Assembly: GCA_017405945.1 (NCBI GenBank)
Contig: JAFQZL010000029.1
Span: forward strand, 1 to 64,000
Reading direction: 5' to 3'
Source: Acidaminococcaceae bacterium
GTDB taxonomy: Bacteria > Bacillota > Negativicutes > Acidaminococcales > Acidaminococcaceae
Length of the DNA stretch: 64,000 nucleotides
The stretch's first letter is position 1. Every line of letters starts with the position of its first letter. This document shows, one piece after another, positions 9,337-17,854 of this stretch. Under the pieces are notes generated by a model. It was not told where the DNA came from and did no database searches. It worked only from the letters and a program-made list of their open reading frames with translations. The position numbers were made by a program, and so were the translations under genes.

Positions 9337-9428
9337 ATGTACTTGTGAGTCGCAAAAAGCACCGTTTAGTGTACAGACGAATTAATCAGTGTTTCCTTAA
9401 AGTATCAGGCTGACAGGAGCAGATCATC

Positions 9429-10376
9429 ATGGAAGATAATTTCGCAAATACTGCTGTGTTTTGTAAGGAATGCGGACGTCAGTTGAATCCGGGAGATAAA
9501 TTTTGCCGGGACTGCGGTTCGACGCAGATGCAGGAAGTCAATATCGAACCAATCAACGTGGAAAAGAAGATGAGGCTCAGGGCTGCGGAACTGCTGCCGT
9601 GTTTGAAACTTCCTGCCGGTTATATGCCGCTGATGTCCGACGGACTGCCGGCGCGGGGCGGTATGCCGGATCCGCGTGAAACGCGCGACCCGGATTATCA
9701 GCCTCCGGTATTCCGGCCAGTGATTAAGGACCTCTCGGTAAAACATGACAAGCCGGTGGAAATCAGTTCCACGGAAATCGATGTTTTCAATTTACGTTGT
9801 TCTTATTTTTCTCCGCCTTTTGATAACGAAGAAAAGATGAAATGGTATCCTGCCGGGGACTACTGTTTCCATCTGATCCGCACATCCAAAGGCGCCCGCT
9901 GCCGCATCGAATTTCACAGTTACAGCGATAACAGGGAAGAAGAGTTTGGTGCGGACCATTTTGCGCTGGCTCGCCTGGACAGGCTTCTGAAGGAACATGA
10001 CGTGGCGCAGCTGGACGGATATTCCGTACATTCTCCGGGAGCCGCAAACCACATGGATCTGATTGTTCAGTACGCGGGCGGTGAGCGCATTGCAGCCACG
10101 GGGATTCCGCCGCAAAACAACAAATATTTTAATGAAGAATGGTTCATTGATTTTTTCCGTAATCTGTCCGGCGCTTTCGGGAAAAACATCTTTACGGATT
10201 CTTTTAAGGAAAGGGAACAGGATGAAAGAGCCGCCGCCAGATGGATCAGCGCCGTAAATAATGCGGCCGGTACGTCTTCCGGCAATGCCGCGGACGGTTT
10301 CTGGCAATGTGAATGCGGGCAGCAGAATACCGGTCCTTTCTGCATCAATTGCGGACGGGTCCGGCCGAAAGCGTAG
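9429..10376 (+). CDS. Zinc-ribbon protein with a ribbon at each end
   Basis: A zinc ribbon opens the protein (CKECGRQLNPGDKFCRDCGS, residues ~14-33) and a second closes it (CECGQQNTGPFCINCGR). Both have the CxxC...CxxC pattern that binds one zinc. The ~230 residues between them hold no domain I recognise: an alpha+beta-looking region with WYPAGDYCFHLIR and a long charged stretch. There is no signal peptide or membrane segment. Such proteins often act as adaptors, but no role can be assigned. AGGAG lies ~9 nt before the ATG. The EamA-like gene follows 33 nt later and may be co-transcribed. Confidence 0.7.
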   Translation: MEDNFANTAVFCKECGRQLNPGDKFCRDCGSTQMQEVNIEPINVEKKMRLRAAELLPCLKLPAGYMPLMSDGLPARGGMPDPRETRDPDYQPPVFRPVIKDLSVKHDKPVEISSTEIDVFNLRCSYFSPPFDNEEKMKWYPAGDYCFHLIRTSKGARCRIEFHSYSDNREEEFGADHFALARLDRLLKEHDVAQLDGYSVHSPGAANHMDLIVQYAGGERIAATGIPPQNNKYFNEEWFIDFFRNLSGAFGKNIFTDSFKEREQDERAAARWISAVNNAAGTSSGNAADGFWQCECGQQNTGPFCINCGRVRPKA

Positions 10377-10409
10377 AATCCTGCTCACACTAATTTGGAG
10401 GAATTAATA

Positions 10410-10838
10410 ATGATCTCATATGTTTGGCCTATCGCGCTGGTGGTCTTTTCCAACACGCTGTACCAGATCTGTGCCAAGGAGGTGCCGGCGGGCATGAACG
10501 CCTTTGCGTCCCTGACCGTGACCTATCTGGTGGGGGCAGTGGCCTCCGGTCTTCTGTTCCTGGTAACGGGAAACGGCGCGAATCTTTTACAGGAGTATGG
10601 CAGGCTGAATTGGGCGCCTTTTGTGCTGGGCCTGGTAATCCTGGGGCTGGAAGCGGGCTGGATCTATGCCTACAAAGCAGGCTGGCCTGTGAGCACGGCT
10701 TTCATTGTGCAGAGCGCCATCCTGGCAGGCTTTCTGCTGGCAGTCGGGTATGCGCTGTACCGGGAACCCCTGGCCTGGAACAAGGTTGCGGGTGTGGTAA
10801 TCTGTTTAATCGGACTGTATGTGATAAATTATAAGTAA
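10410..10838 (+). CDS. Half-size EamA/DMT-family membrane transporter
   Basis: This 142-residue protein has about five hydrophobic segments (for example PIALVVFSNTLYQICAKE and the C-terminal VAGVVICLIGLYVINY) and looks like a single EamA repeat. Full EamA carriers have ten segments in two repeats; short ones work as dimers. Its substrate is unknown. The C-terminal LAWNKVAGVVICLIGLYVIN matches the repeat end typical of drug/metabolite transporters. ATG at 10410 follows TTGGAGG with good spacing. Confidence 0.8.
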   Translation: MISYVWPIALVVFSNTLYQICAKEVPAGMNAFASLTVTYLVGAVASGLLFLVTGNGANLLQEYGRLNWAPFVLGLVILGLEAGWIYAYKAGWPVSTAFIVQSAILAGFLLAVGYALYREPLAWNKVAGVVICLIGLYVINYK

Positions 10839-10983
10839 AAAAATTTTCGAATCCGTTGCTTTCCTCTTGCTTTTTTGACGTTCTCTTGCGATAATTTACA
10901 GTAGGAATATGATTTGCATCGATGACGTCATTGCATTCAGTTAAAATTCAACATTTCGGCAGTTTATCCGGTCGTTATCCAAG

Positions 10984-11030
10984 GCATGACAATGAAGTCA
11001 GAGAGATTTTCTTTGTCATGCTTTTTATTT
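10984..11030 (+). terminator. Terminator-like hairpin in the leader of the ATP-grasp operon
   Basis: GCATGACAA (10984-10992) pairs with TTGTCATGC (11013-11021), and TTTTTATTT follows. It ends only 12 nt before the ATG at 11043 and leads directly into the GGGGGG ribosome binding site, so it may act as an attenuator. It lies ~146 nt after the upstream gene, which makes it an unlikely simple terminator for that gene. Confidence 0.5.
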
Positions 11031-11042
11031 GGGGGGTTGTTT

Positions 11043-12353
11043 ATGAAAACACTGTTGGCACACACAAAAGAAATCAATGAACAGCTGGCCCGGTACGGAG
11101 TAAAATTCGGAATCTACAAGGACGGAACCTTTAATGAGCGGCTGTTCCCCTTTGACCCGGTCCCCCGGCAGATTCCGGAAAAAGATTACGAGGTGCTGGA
11201 AAAAGGCCTGATCCAGCGCGTGACAGCGCTGAACAAATTCATCTACGACATCTATCACGACAAAAAGATCGTGCGCGACGGGATGGTGCCGGAAGAGTTT
11301 GTATACCGTTCCCCCGGATATCTGGCCCAGTGCGAGGGCATCACGCCTTCCAAGGATGTGTACAGCCATATTTCCGGTATTGACCTGGTGGAAGGCAAGG
11401 ACAACGAGTGGTATATTCTGGAGGACAACCTGCGGATCCCCTCCGGCGCGTCCTATCCGCTGATTGCCCGAACCCTGTGCCGACGCTGCAGTCCGGAAAC
11501 CTTTAAGCGGTACCGCGTCCGGGACAACCGGAATTACGGCGCCCTGCTGAAACGGACCATGGATTATGTGAACACCGGCGGCATCAACGTGATTTTTACG
11601 CCGGGCCGGTATAATGCGGCATACTTTGAACATTCTTACCTGGCGGAACAGGCAGGGGCGGTGCTGGCGGAAAGCAACGACCTGTTTGTGGAAAACCAGA
11701 CCCTGTATTACCGCACCAGCCGGGATCCGGTAAAGGTAGGCGCGGTATACCGCCGGGTCAGTGACGAATACATGGATCCCCTCTGCTTCGAGCCCACGTC
11801 CCTGATCGGCATCCCCAACCTGATGGACGCGTACCGGGCAGGCAACGTGGCGGTGATGAACGCGCCCGGCAACGGCGTGGCGGATGACAAGGGCATCTAC
11901 TATTTCGTGCCGAAGATGGTCAAGTATTATCTGGGCGAGGACGCGATCCTGAAGAACGCGCCCACCTATCTGCCCTATTATGAGGAAGACCGCAAGTACA
12001 CCCTGGACAACATCCACCGTCTGGTCATCAAGGACGTGGCGGAAGCGGGCGGTTACGGCGTGGTGTTCGGCGAAAACCTGACACAGGAACAACGGGAAGA
12101 CCTGAAGAACACAATTCTCAACGCGCCGCGGCGTTTTATCGCCCAGGAAGTGATTGATTTTAAGGATCTGCCCATTCTGGATAACGGCGAAACGGTGGAA
12201 CGCAAGGCGGACCTGCGCGCGTTCGTGCTCAGCGGTGAGAATGTGCAGGTATGGCCCAGCGGGCTGACCCGGTTCTCCCGGAACCCGGACAGCTTCGTGG
12301 TGAATTCTTCGCAGGGAGGAGGCTTCAAGGACACATGGATAGTTTGTCAGTAA
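11043..12353 (+). CDS. Circularly permuted ATP-grasp protein (DUF404/DUF407 type)
   Basis: This 436-residue protein belongs to the COG2308-type circularly permuted ATP-grasp ligases. Visible landmarks are the N-terminal FDPVPRQIP, WYILEDNLRIPSGASYPL, INVIFTPGRYNAAYFEH, AVMNAPGNGVADDKGIY, a VIKDVAEAGGYGVVFG nucleotide loop, FIAQEVIDF and the C-terminal NSSQGGGFKDTW. Family knowledge predicts formation of peptide or amide bonds with ATP; the substrate is not known. The last 19 nt overlap the alpha-E gene, so the two are translationally coupled. The ATG at 11043 is chosen over one at 10986 because the earlier one lies within the leader hairpin and lacks a ribosome binding site. Confidence 0.9.
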   Translation: MKTLLAHTKEINEQLARYGVKFGIYKDGTFNERLFPFDPVPRQIPEKDYEVLEKGLIQRVTALNKFIYDIYHDKKIVRDGMVPEEFVYRSPGYLAQCEGITPSKDVYSHISGIDLVEGKDNEWYILEDNLRIPSGASYPLIARTLCRRCSPETFKRYRVRDNRNYGALLKRTMDYVNTGGINVIFTPGRYNAAYFEHSYLAEQAGAVLAESNDLFVENQTLYYRTSRDPVKVGAVYRRVSDEYMDPLCFEPTSLIGIPNLMDAYRAGNVAVMNAPGNGVADDKGIYYFVPKMVKYYLGEDAILKNAPTYLPYYEEDRKYTLDNIHRLVIKDVAEAGGYGVVFGENLTQEQREDLKNTILNAPRRFIAQEVIDFKDLPILDNGETVERKADLRAFVLSGENVQVWPSGLTRFSRNPDSFVVNSSQGGGFKDTWIVCQ

Positions 12354-13003
12354 GCAAGTTGAACCGTCTCTACTGGCTGGGACGTTATTATGAGCGGCTG
12401 TCTACCACCCTCAGTTACCTGTGGGACTGGTACGATGTGATGATCGACGGCGAGATCGATTATCCCGATTTTTGCCGGAAGCTGAGCATCGACTGCTGTT
12501 ATAAAGACGATAAAGATTTTATGCATAATTATGTGTTTGATAAAAACAACCCCGATTCCCTGCGTACGGTGGCGGACGCCATGCTGGGTAACGGCATGGT
12601 GCTGCGCGAGATCATCGGCAGCCGCACACTGGCCTATCTGGAACTGGCGGTGATGGGGATGAAGAGCGCGGAGGAAAGCGACAGCCCCACCTTACCGCTG
12701 CAGCGTGTCATCGATTTTATCATGGCCTTCCGGGGCAGTTACGATGACATGATTGATGACGAAAATGTACGCAATATTATCAAATGCGCCGCAGGCGTGG
12801 AGAGACTGAGTTTATATCTGCGCCTGGGCTGGCATCTGGATTCGGTGAAATCAGAAATCGGTAAGCTGATGAAACGGATGAACCGTACGTCGTTGCAGCC
12901 GTCCCATACTTCGCTGCAGGTGCTGCTGTCCGCAAAGAATCCGGAAACGCCGGAAGAACGCAAGAAGCTGCTGGACGCGGCGGAGAATCTGTTTGTAGTG
13001 TGA
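12335..13003 (+). CDS. Alpha-E domain protein (COG2307 type)
   Basis: This all-helical protein of 222 residues begins with the family signature SKLNRLYWLGRYYERL. It continues with SIDCCYKDD, NPDSLRTVADAMLGNGMVLREIIG, a long helical middle and ERLSLYLRLGWHL. Alpha-E proteins are almost always encoded next to circularly permuted ATP-grasp and transglutaminase genes, as here, and are thought to be part of the same peptide-modifying system; the molecular role is unproven. The ATG at 12335 starts inside the previous gene (19-nt overlap) with GGAGGCTTC upstream. No catalytic motif is apparent. Confidence 0.9.
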   Translation: MDSLSVSKLNRLYWLGRYYERLSTTLSYLWDWYDVMIDGEIDYPDFCRKLSIDCCYKDDKDFMHNYVFDKNNPDSLRTVADAMLGNGMVLREIIGSRTLAYLELAVMGMKSAEESDSPTLPLQRVIDFIMAFRGSYDDMIDDENVRNIIKCAAGVERLSLYLRLGWHLDSVKSEIGKLMKRMNRTSLQPSHTSLQVLLSAKNPETPEERKKLLDAAENLFVV

Positions 13004-13093
13004 GGGAGAAAACGGCAGGCCCTGCTGCAGAATAATCAGACGCGGCATATACCGCAAATAATTGACGGGCCTGGCTGAAGAGGAAGGTGTCCC

Positions 13094-13939
13094 ATGCGTC
13101 GTGAATTATCCTTTTATTTTGATACGGTTTTGAATTTTTCGGGTTCTGTGACGGAACATAACTTTCTGTTGCGCTGCATTCCTGCCGATGCCCCGGAGCA
13201 AAGCATCCTTTCTTATACGCTGACGGTGTATCCGGACGGGGCGGCTTCATTAGGCCGTGACTCTTTCGGCAATGTGGTGCGCGCAGGCAGGGTAGTGGAG
13301 GCTCACGATTCTTTCCGCTACACCCTGCAGGGGATGGCGTACCGTGACGATTCCCTGCGTGTGCCTGAAGAGGCGGCGCCGTTTTACCGCTACGCTTCGC
13401 CCCTGACCCAGGTTACGCCGGAGCTGGAAGCGTTTTACGAGAGCGTTGTGAAAGACGCTGACTGCGGTGCGGTGCAGGCTCAGTCACAGGACGGCGGTGC
13501 GGTGCAGGGAGCACCGGGAGGTTTCAGCGCTATGAATGCGTTAGAGAAAGCCCAAATTCTCTGTGCGAAGGTGAATGAGCATTTTACATACACGCCCGGT
13601 GAAACCAATGTGATGACAACGGCAGGCGAAGCATTTGTCACGGGGAAAGGCGTGTGCCAGGATTATGCCCATGTGCTGATCACGTTGTGCCGTATGGCAG
13701 GAATGCCTGCCCGGTATGTCAGCGGTCTCTTTGTAGGGGAAGGAGCCAGCCACGCCTGGACGGAAATCTGGATGGACGGTCTGTGGTACGGCATCGATCC
13801 CACCCATAACTGCCCGGCCGATGAAAAATATCTGAAGCTTTGTATCGGCCGTGATTACAGTGACTGCCCGTTGGAGCGGGGCGTGTTCTCAGGCTGGGCT
13901 GAGCAGACACAGAAAGTTTTTACGAAAGTGACAGACTAG
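13094..13939 (+). CDS. Transglutaminase-like protein
   Basis: A 281-residue protein with the papain-like transglutaminase core in its C-terminal half. The catalytic triad can be read as Cys in GKGVCQDYAHV, His in SHAWTEIW and Asp in WYGIDPTHN. The N-terminal ~110 residues form a beta-rich region typical of bacterial members. Family members cut or transfer at amide bonds; next to an ATP-grasp ligase and alpha-E protein this is the recurring three-gene module. There is a good ribosome binding site, GAGGAAGGTG. It has no signal peptide, so the action is probably cytoplasmic. It lies 90 nt after the alpha-E gene, and the M14 gene follows 41 nt later, supporting one operon. Confidence 0.9.
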   Translation: MRRELSFYFDTVLNFSGSVTEHNFLLRCIPADAPEQSILSYTLTVYPDGAASLGRDSFGNVVRAGRVVEAHDSFRYTLQGMAYRDDSLRVPEEAAPFYRYASPLTQVTPELEAFYESVVKDADCGAVQAQSQDGGAVQGAPGGFSAMNALEKAQILCAKVNEHFTYTPGETNVMTTAGEAFVTGKGVCQDYAHVLITLCRMAGMPARYVSGLFVGEGASHAWTEIWMDGLWYGIDPTHNCPADEKYLKLCIGRDYSDCPLERGVFSGWAEQTQKVFTKVTD

Positions 13940-13980
13940 TTAATGCTTGCTTAACTATTACCAAGCTGTAAGGAGATCCC

Positions 13981-14913
13981 ATGACAGAGACTGTGATTAA
14001 AGCGCCTCTTCCTGTAGGGGAGGCGCTTGTCATTCAGAAAAACCGCATTGCGGGTGCTGACCCGAAAAGCCGCCGGCTTTCCATCGTCACCGGTACTCAC
14101 GGCGACGAACTGGAAGGACAGTACGTCGTCTGGCAGCTGGCCCGGGTGCTGGAAGAAAAGAAAGATGTGCTGCGGGGCACGGTGGATATTTATCCTGCCT
14201 TGAACCCTCTGGGCATCAGCACGATTTACCGGGGTCTTCCGGGCTTCGATCTGGACATGAACCGGATTTTCCCGGGCAGCCGCAGTGAAACCATGTATGA
14301 ATATATTGCCAACGGCATCATCCGTGACATCAAAGGGGCGGACCTGTGCATCGATATCCACGCCAGCAATATTTTCCTGCGTGAGATTCCCCAGGTGCGC
14401 ATCAATGAAAAAACGGCGAAGGTGCTGACGCCACTGGCCAAACTGCTGAACATGGATTTTATCTGGATCCACAGTGCGGCTACGGTGCTGGAGAGCACGC
14501 TGGCCTACAGCCTGAACATGCTGAAGACGAAAACCCTGGTGGTGGAGATGGGCGTAGGTATGCGCATCACCCAGAGTTACGGGGACCAGCTGATAACGGG
14601 CATTTTGTCTATTATGTCCTATCTGGGCATGCTTACGGAACCGGCGCCGGAAGTCAAGCAGCCGGTGGTCAGTACCGACGGCAGCGTGGCTTTTATCAAT
14701 GCAGATGCATCCGGCTTTTTCATGCCTCAGGTCATGCACGGGGAGTATGTGAAAAAAGGACAGCTTGTGGGTTTCATTGCCGATGCCCTGAACGGGGTCA
14801 CAAAAGAGGAACTGTTCAGCCCGGTAGACGGCATGGTCTTCACCCTGCGTGAATACCCGGTGGTCAACGAAGGCTCGCTGATTGCCCGGATACTGGGAGG
14901 CATCGAACCATGA
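13981..14913 (+). CDS. M14-family succinylglutamate desuccinylase/aspartoacylase-like amidohydrolase
   Basis: The 310-residue protein keeps the zinc and catalytic residues of the AstE/AspA branch of M14. They are the ligand pair in GTHGDELEG, a third ligand in DLCIDIHAS, the substrate-binding DMNRIFPG and the catalytic Glu in TLVVEMG. A C-terminal beta-barrel-like part (about 235-310, PVDGMVFTLREYPVVNEGSL) resembles the lipoyl-like tail of these enzymes. It should remove an acyl group from an amino acid or peptide. In this operon it may trim the product of the ATP-grasp/transglutaminase pair, which is inference. AAGGAGATCCC precedes the ATG. Its stop overlaps the next start as ATGA. Confidence 0.85.
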   Translation: MTETVIKAPLPVGEALVIQKNRIAGADPKSRRLSIVTGTHGDELEGQYVVWQLARVLEEKKDVLRGTVDIYPALNPLGISTIYRGLPGFDLDMNRIFPGSRSETMYEYIANGIIRDIKGADLCIDIHASNIFLREIPQVRINEKTAKVLTPLAKLLNMDFIWIHSAATVLESTLAYSLNMLKTKTLVVEMGVGMRITQSYGDQLITGILSIMSYLGMLTEPAPEVKQPVVSTDGSVAFINADASGFFMPQVMHGEYVKKGQLVGFIADALNGVTKEELFSPVDGMVFTLREYPVVNEGSLIARILGGIEP

Positions 14914-15896
14914 GAAGGGTAAAATTATTTACGATAGATGCGCTTCCGTACCGTCAGCCCATTCCGGTGTATGGGTACCGTTTCGGCTCACGGAAAAAAA
15001 CACTGGCTGTGATGGGTGCCATCCGGGGCGATGAAGTGCAGCAGATGTACACGGCGGCGCGCCTTGTGCGTAAATTTTCGGAACTGGAAGCTGCGGGAGC
15101 TTTTGCGCCGGACTGCGGCGTGATGGTAGTTCCCTGTGCGGGGCAGTTTTCCATGAATGTGAGCAAACGGTTCTGGCCGCTGGACAATACGGACATCAAC
15201 CGCATGTTCCCCGGCTATGGAGCGGGGGAGACGACTCAGCGCCTGGCAGACAGGATCTTTACAGCGCTGCAGGGATATAAATGGGGAGTCCACCTGGCCA
15301 GCTTTTATCTGCCCGGGGACTTTGTTCCTCATGTGCGGATCGTAGATACGGGGTACCAGGAGAATGAAGAAGGTCTGGACTTCGGCCTTCCCTACCTGGT
15401 GATACGAAAGCCGCACCCCTATGACACGACCACGCTGAATTATAACTGGCAGGTTTGGGAAACCCGGACCTTCTCCGTATATTCCCGCACGACGGACCGC
15501 ATTGATGAGGAAAGCGCGGAAATGGCGGCGGACAGCGTGCTGTGTTTTCTGGCGAAAAAGGGAATGCTGCCTCATAAAAGGCCAGAGAGCGTGCAACAGT
15601 TCCTGTCCGAGAAGGGCATGCCGGGCGGTGAATTCCCGAAAAGTTCCAAAACGAAAACAGTAAAAGAAGAAAGCCTTGTGAACATCCATAATAAAACAGG
15701 CGGGATCCTGATCCGTTACCATCATCCGGCGGATTTTGTAAGGGAAGGAAATCTGCTGGCGGAGATCATTGACCCGTATACCACGGATGTGCAGGAGAGG
15801 ATCTGCGCGCCGGCAGACGGCACGCTGTTCTTTGCCCATCATGCACAGTTGATAGCAGGGCATTCCATAGTGTTCCGCCTGATTCCGGGGAGATAA
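14910..15896 (+). CDS. Degenerate M14/AstE-like paralogue, probable pseudoenzyme
   Basis: This 328-residue protein is a diverged sister of the preceding gene and overlaps it by 4 nt. Aligned by eye, NRMFPG and the later His (GVHLAS) are kept. The first zinc-ligand His is Arg (AIRGDE instead of GTHGDE), and the catalytic Glu position is Tyr (TFSVYSR against TLVVEMG) in a 35-residue block that aligns without gaps. The C-terminal lipoyl-like tail is kept (ICAPADGTLFFAHHAQLIAGHSI). The reading frame is intact, so this is loss of catalysis rather than a broken gene. It may regulate or complete the active paralogue. The operon ends with a clear terminator. Confidence 0.8.
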   Translation: MRRVKLFTIDALPYRQPIPVYGYRFGSRKKTLAVMGAIRGDEVQQMYTAARLVRKFSELEAAGAFAPDCGVMVVPCAGQFSMNVSKRFWPLDNTDINRMFPGYGAGETTQRLADRIFTALQGYKWGVHLASFYLPGDFVPHVRIVDTGYQENEEGLDFGLPYLVIRKPHPYDTTTLNYNWQVWETRTFSVYSRTTDRIDEESAEMAADSVLCFLAKKGMLPHKRPESVQQFLSEKGMPGGEFPKSSKTKTVKEESLVNIHNKTGGILIRYHHPADFVREGNLLAEIIDPYTTDVQERICAPADGTLFFAHHAQLIAGHSIVFRLIPGR

Positions 15897-15922
15897 AGAG
15901 TGTAAAGGCTGCAAAGAAGCAG

Positions 15923-15955
15923 AGACAGGCAACGCATCGCTGCCTGTCTTTGATT
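15923..15955 (+). terminator. Terminator of the ATP-grasp/M14 operon
   Basis: AGACAGGCA (15923-15931) pairs with TGCCTGTCT (15941-15949), with a T-rich tail. It lies 27 nt after the second M14-like gene. The rest of the gap up to 16149 holds no gene that I can see. Confidence 0.85.
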
Positions 15956-16149
15956 CTTTATTTTTTTCTTGCAGTCTTTATCATTGTGCGATAAAATAAT
16001 AAGGCAGTTTGTTGTCTATTATTTAAGGTAAATTTTGAAAATAAGGAGTGCATTTGCTTTTTTTGTCCGGAGGCGGTCCAGGCTTTTCTGCAATGAAGCG
16101 GCATAATGCTTCCCGTTTTTCACAAAAGAAACAGTGAGAGGTTTTCTGT

Positions 16150-17565
16150 ATGAGCGGTTATTTTGGCGTTGTATCCAAAGAAGATTGCGTGTTTGATCTG
16201 TTTTTCGGCACAGATTACCATTCCCATCTGGGAACCCGCCGGGCCGGCCTGGCGGTGTACGGGGAGGATGGCTTTAACCGGTCCATCCACAATATTGAGA
16301 ATTCGCCTTTCCGTACCAAGTTTGATGATGACGTGCATCACATGAAGGGAAATCTGGGCATCGGCTGCATTTCCGATTTTGAGGCCCAGCCCCTGATTGT
16401 CCGTTCCCACCATGGAACCTATGCCATTACCACCGTCAGCAAGATCAATAACATGGATGAACTGGTGGCCGGCGTTATGAAAAAAACCGGCACCCATTTT
16501 CTGGAAATGAGCGGCGGCAACATCAACGCCACGGAACTGGTGGCCACCCTGATCAATCAGAAGGATAACCTGATCGAGGGCATCCGCTACGCCCTGGAAA
16601 GCGTAGACGGTTCCCTGTCCCTGATGGTCATGACGCCCCAGGGAATTTATGTGGCCCGCGACAAAGTGGGACGCACGCCCATGATCCTGGGCAAAAAGCC
16701 GGAAGGCTTCTGCGCGACCTTCGAGTCTACCGCGTATCTGAACCTGGGATATGAGGATTTCAAAGAACTGGGCCCCGGCGAAATCGATATCATGACGCCG
16801 GAAGGCGTGCAGGTGCTGTCGAAACCCGGCTCCAAGATGCGTGTCTGCACGTTTCTCTGGGTGTATTACGGCTATCCGTCTTCTTTCTACGAAGGTGTTT
16901 CCGTGGAACAGATGCGGTACAACTGCGGCAAATACATGGCCCAGCGGGATCCCGTCAGCGCAGACGCTGTGGATAATGTGGCAGGCGTCCCGGATTCCGG
17001 TATTGCCCATGCGGTAGGGTATGCCAATGAAAGCCGTATTCCGTTCTCCCGTCCCCTGATTAAATACACGCCTACGTGGCCCCGGTCTTTCATGCCTACA
17101 ATCCAGAGCAAAAGGAATCTTATCGCCAAGATGAAACTGATCCCGGTGCATGAACTGATCGAAGATAAACGTATCATCCTGGTGGACGACTCCATCGTGC
17201 GTGGCACGCAGCTGCGGGATACCACGGATTTCCTGTTCAAATCAGGAGCTAAAGAGGTACATGCCCGTCCGGCCTGTCCGCCGATTACGTTCGGCTGCAA
17301 GTTCCTGAATTTCTCCCGCTCCAATTCGGAGATGGAACTCATTGCCCGGCAGATCATCGCCAAAGAAGAAGGGACAGAAGTGGCCAGGGAAGTGCTGGAA
17401 GATTACTGCAATCCCGATTCGGACCGGTACCACACCATGATCCGGGGTATCTGCGAAAAGATGGGCTTCACCAGTCTGGCATTCAACCGCCTGGATGATA
17501 TGATCAGGGCGGTGGGCATCGACCCGGATAAGTTATGTACCTACTGCTGGAATGGGAAAGATTAA
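16150..17565 (+). CDS. Amidophosphoribosyltransferase-like protein (PurF homologue) lacking the N-terminal Cys
   Basis: This 471-residue protein has the two-domain PurF plan. The N-terminal class II glutamine amidotransferase fold includes SHLGTRRAGLAV and the SLSLMVMTPQGIYVARDKVGRTP region. The C-terminal phosphoribosyltransferase domain has the PRPP motif IILVDDSIVRGTQLRD. Normal PurF exposes a catalytic Cys at its N-terminus; here the start reads MSGYFG with Ser at that position, so glutamine hydrolysis is doubtful unless Ser serves. I recall similar Cys-less homologues in Bacteroides annotated as PurF, but cannot check. It is not in the purine cluster. It could use free ammonia or make another phosphoribosyl amine. 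A GAGAGG ribosome binding site precedes the ATG. Confidence 0.82.
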   Translation: MSGYFGVVSKEDCVFDLFFGTDYHSHLGTRRAGLAVYGEDGFNRSIHNIENSPFRTKFDDDVHHMKGNLGIGCISDFEAQPLIVRSHHGTYAITTVSKINNMDELVAGVMKKTGTHFLEMSGGNINATELVATLINQKDNLIEGIRYALESVDGSLSLMVMTPQGIYVARDKVGRTPMILGKKPEGFCATFESTAYLNLGYEDFKELGPGEIDIMTPEGVQVLSKPGSKMRVCTFLWVYYGYPSSFYEGVSVEQMRYNCGKYMAQRDPVSADAVDNVAGVPDSGIAHAVGYANESRIPFSRPLIKYTPTWPRSFMPTIQSKRNLIAKMKLIPVHELIEDKRIILVDDSIVRGTQLRDTTDFLFKSGAKEVHARPACPPITFGCKFLNFSRSNSEMELIARQIIAKEEGTEVAREVLEDYCNPDSDRYHTMIRGICEKMGFTSLAFNRLDDMIRAVGIDPDKLCTYCWNGKD

Positions 17566-17589
17566 AGCGCATGGACGAAAGAATATAGG

Positions 17590-17847
17590 TATAGAAACAT
17601 CACCTGAATACAAATCGTTAAAACAGCTGAAAAAAAAAAAGCGTGCAGGGAATGAGCAAAACATCGGGAACGTTTGTATAATTCCATGAGACGAAATGCG
17701 ACGCAGCGGCGAGACTGTCTGAGGGGCGGAGCCCCGAGTTTCGAAGCCGCAGGCGCATGAGTCCATGGAATAACAAACGTGAACGGTTTTGCGAATCCCT
17801 GCACGCTGTTATTTTCTGCTGTTTTAAATTAATTCGTTGTTTCTATA
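17590..17847. repeat. Large nested inverted-repeat element, copy 1
   Basis: Successive arms pair around a centre at ~17729: 17590-17599/17838-17847, 17619-17627/17818-17826, GCGTGCAGGGA (17641-17651)/17796-17806, GCAAAAC (17656-17662)/17786-17792, ACGTTTGT (17670-17677)/17773-17780, TTCCATG (17682-17688)/17764-17770, ATGCG/CGCAT, GCGGC/GCCGC, CGAGACT/AGTTTCG (one G-T pair) and a GGGGC-GGA-GCCCC tip. The 137-nt core 17656-17792 matches copy 2 at 23694-23830. It lies between the convergent PurF-like and TonB receptor genes and probably ends both transcripts; neither has another terminator that I can see. It contains no coding gene. Confidence 0.85.
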
Positions 17848-17854
17848 TTTATTT

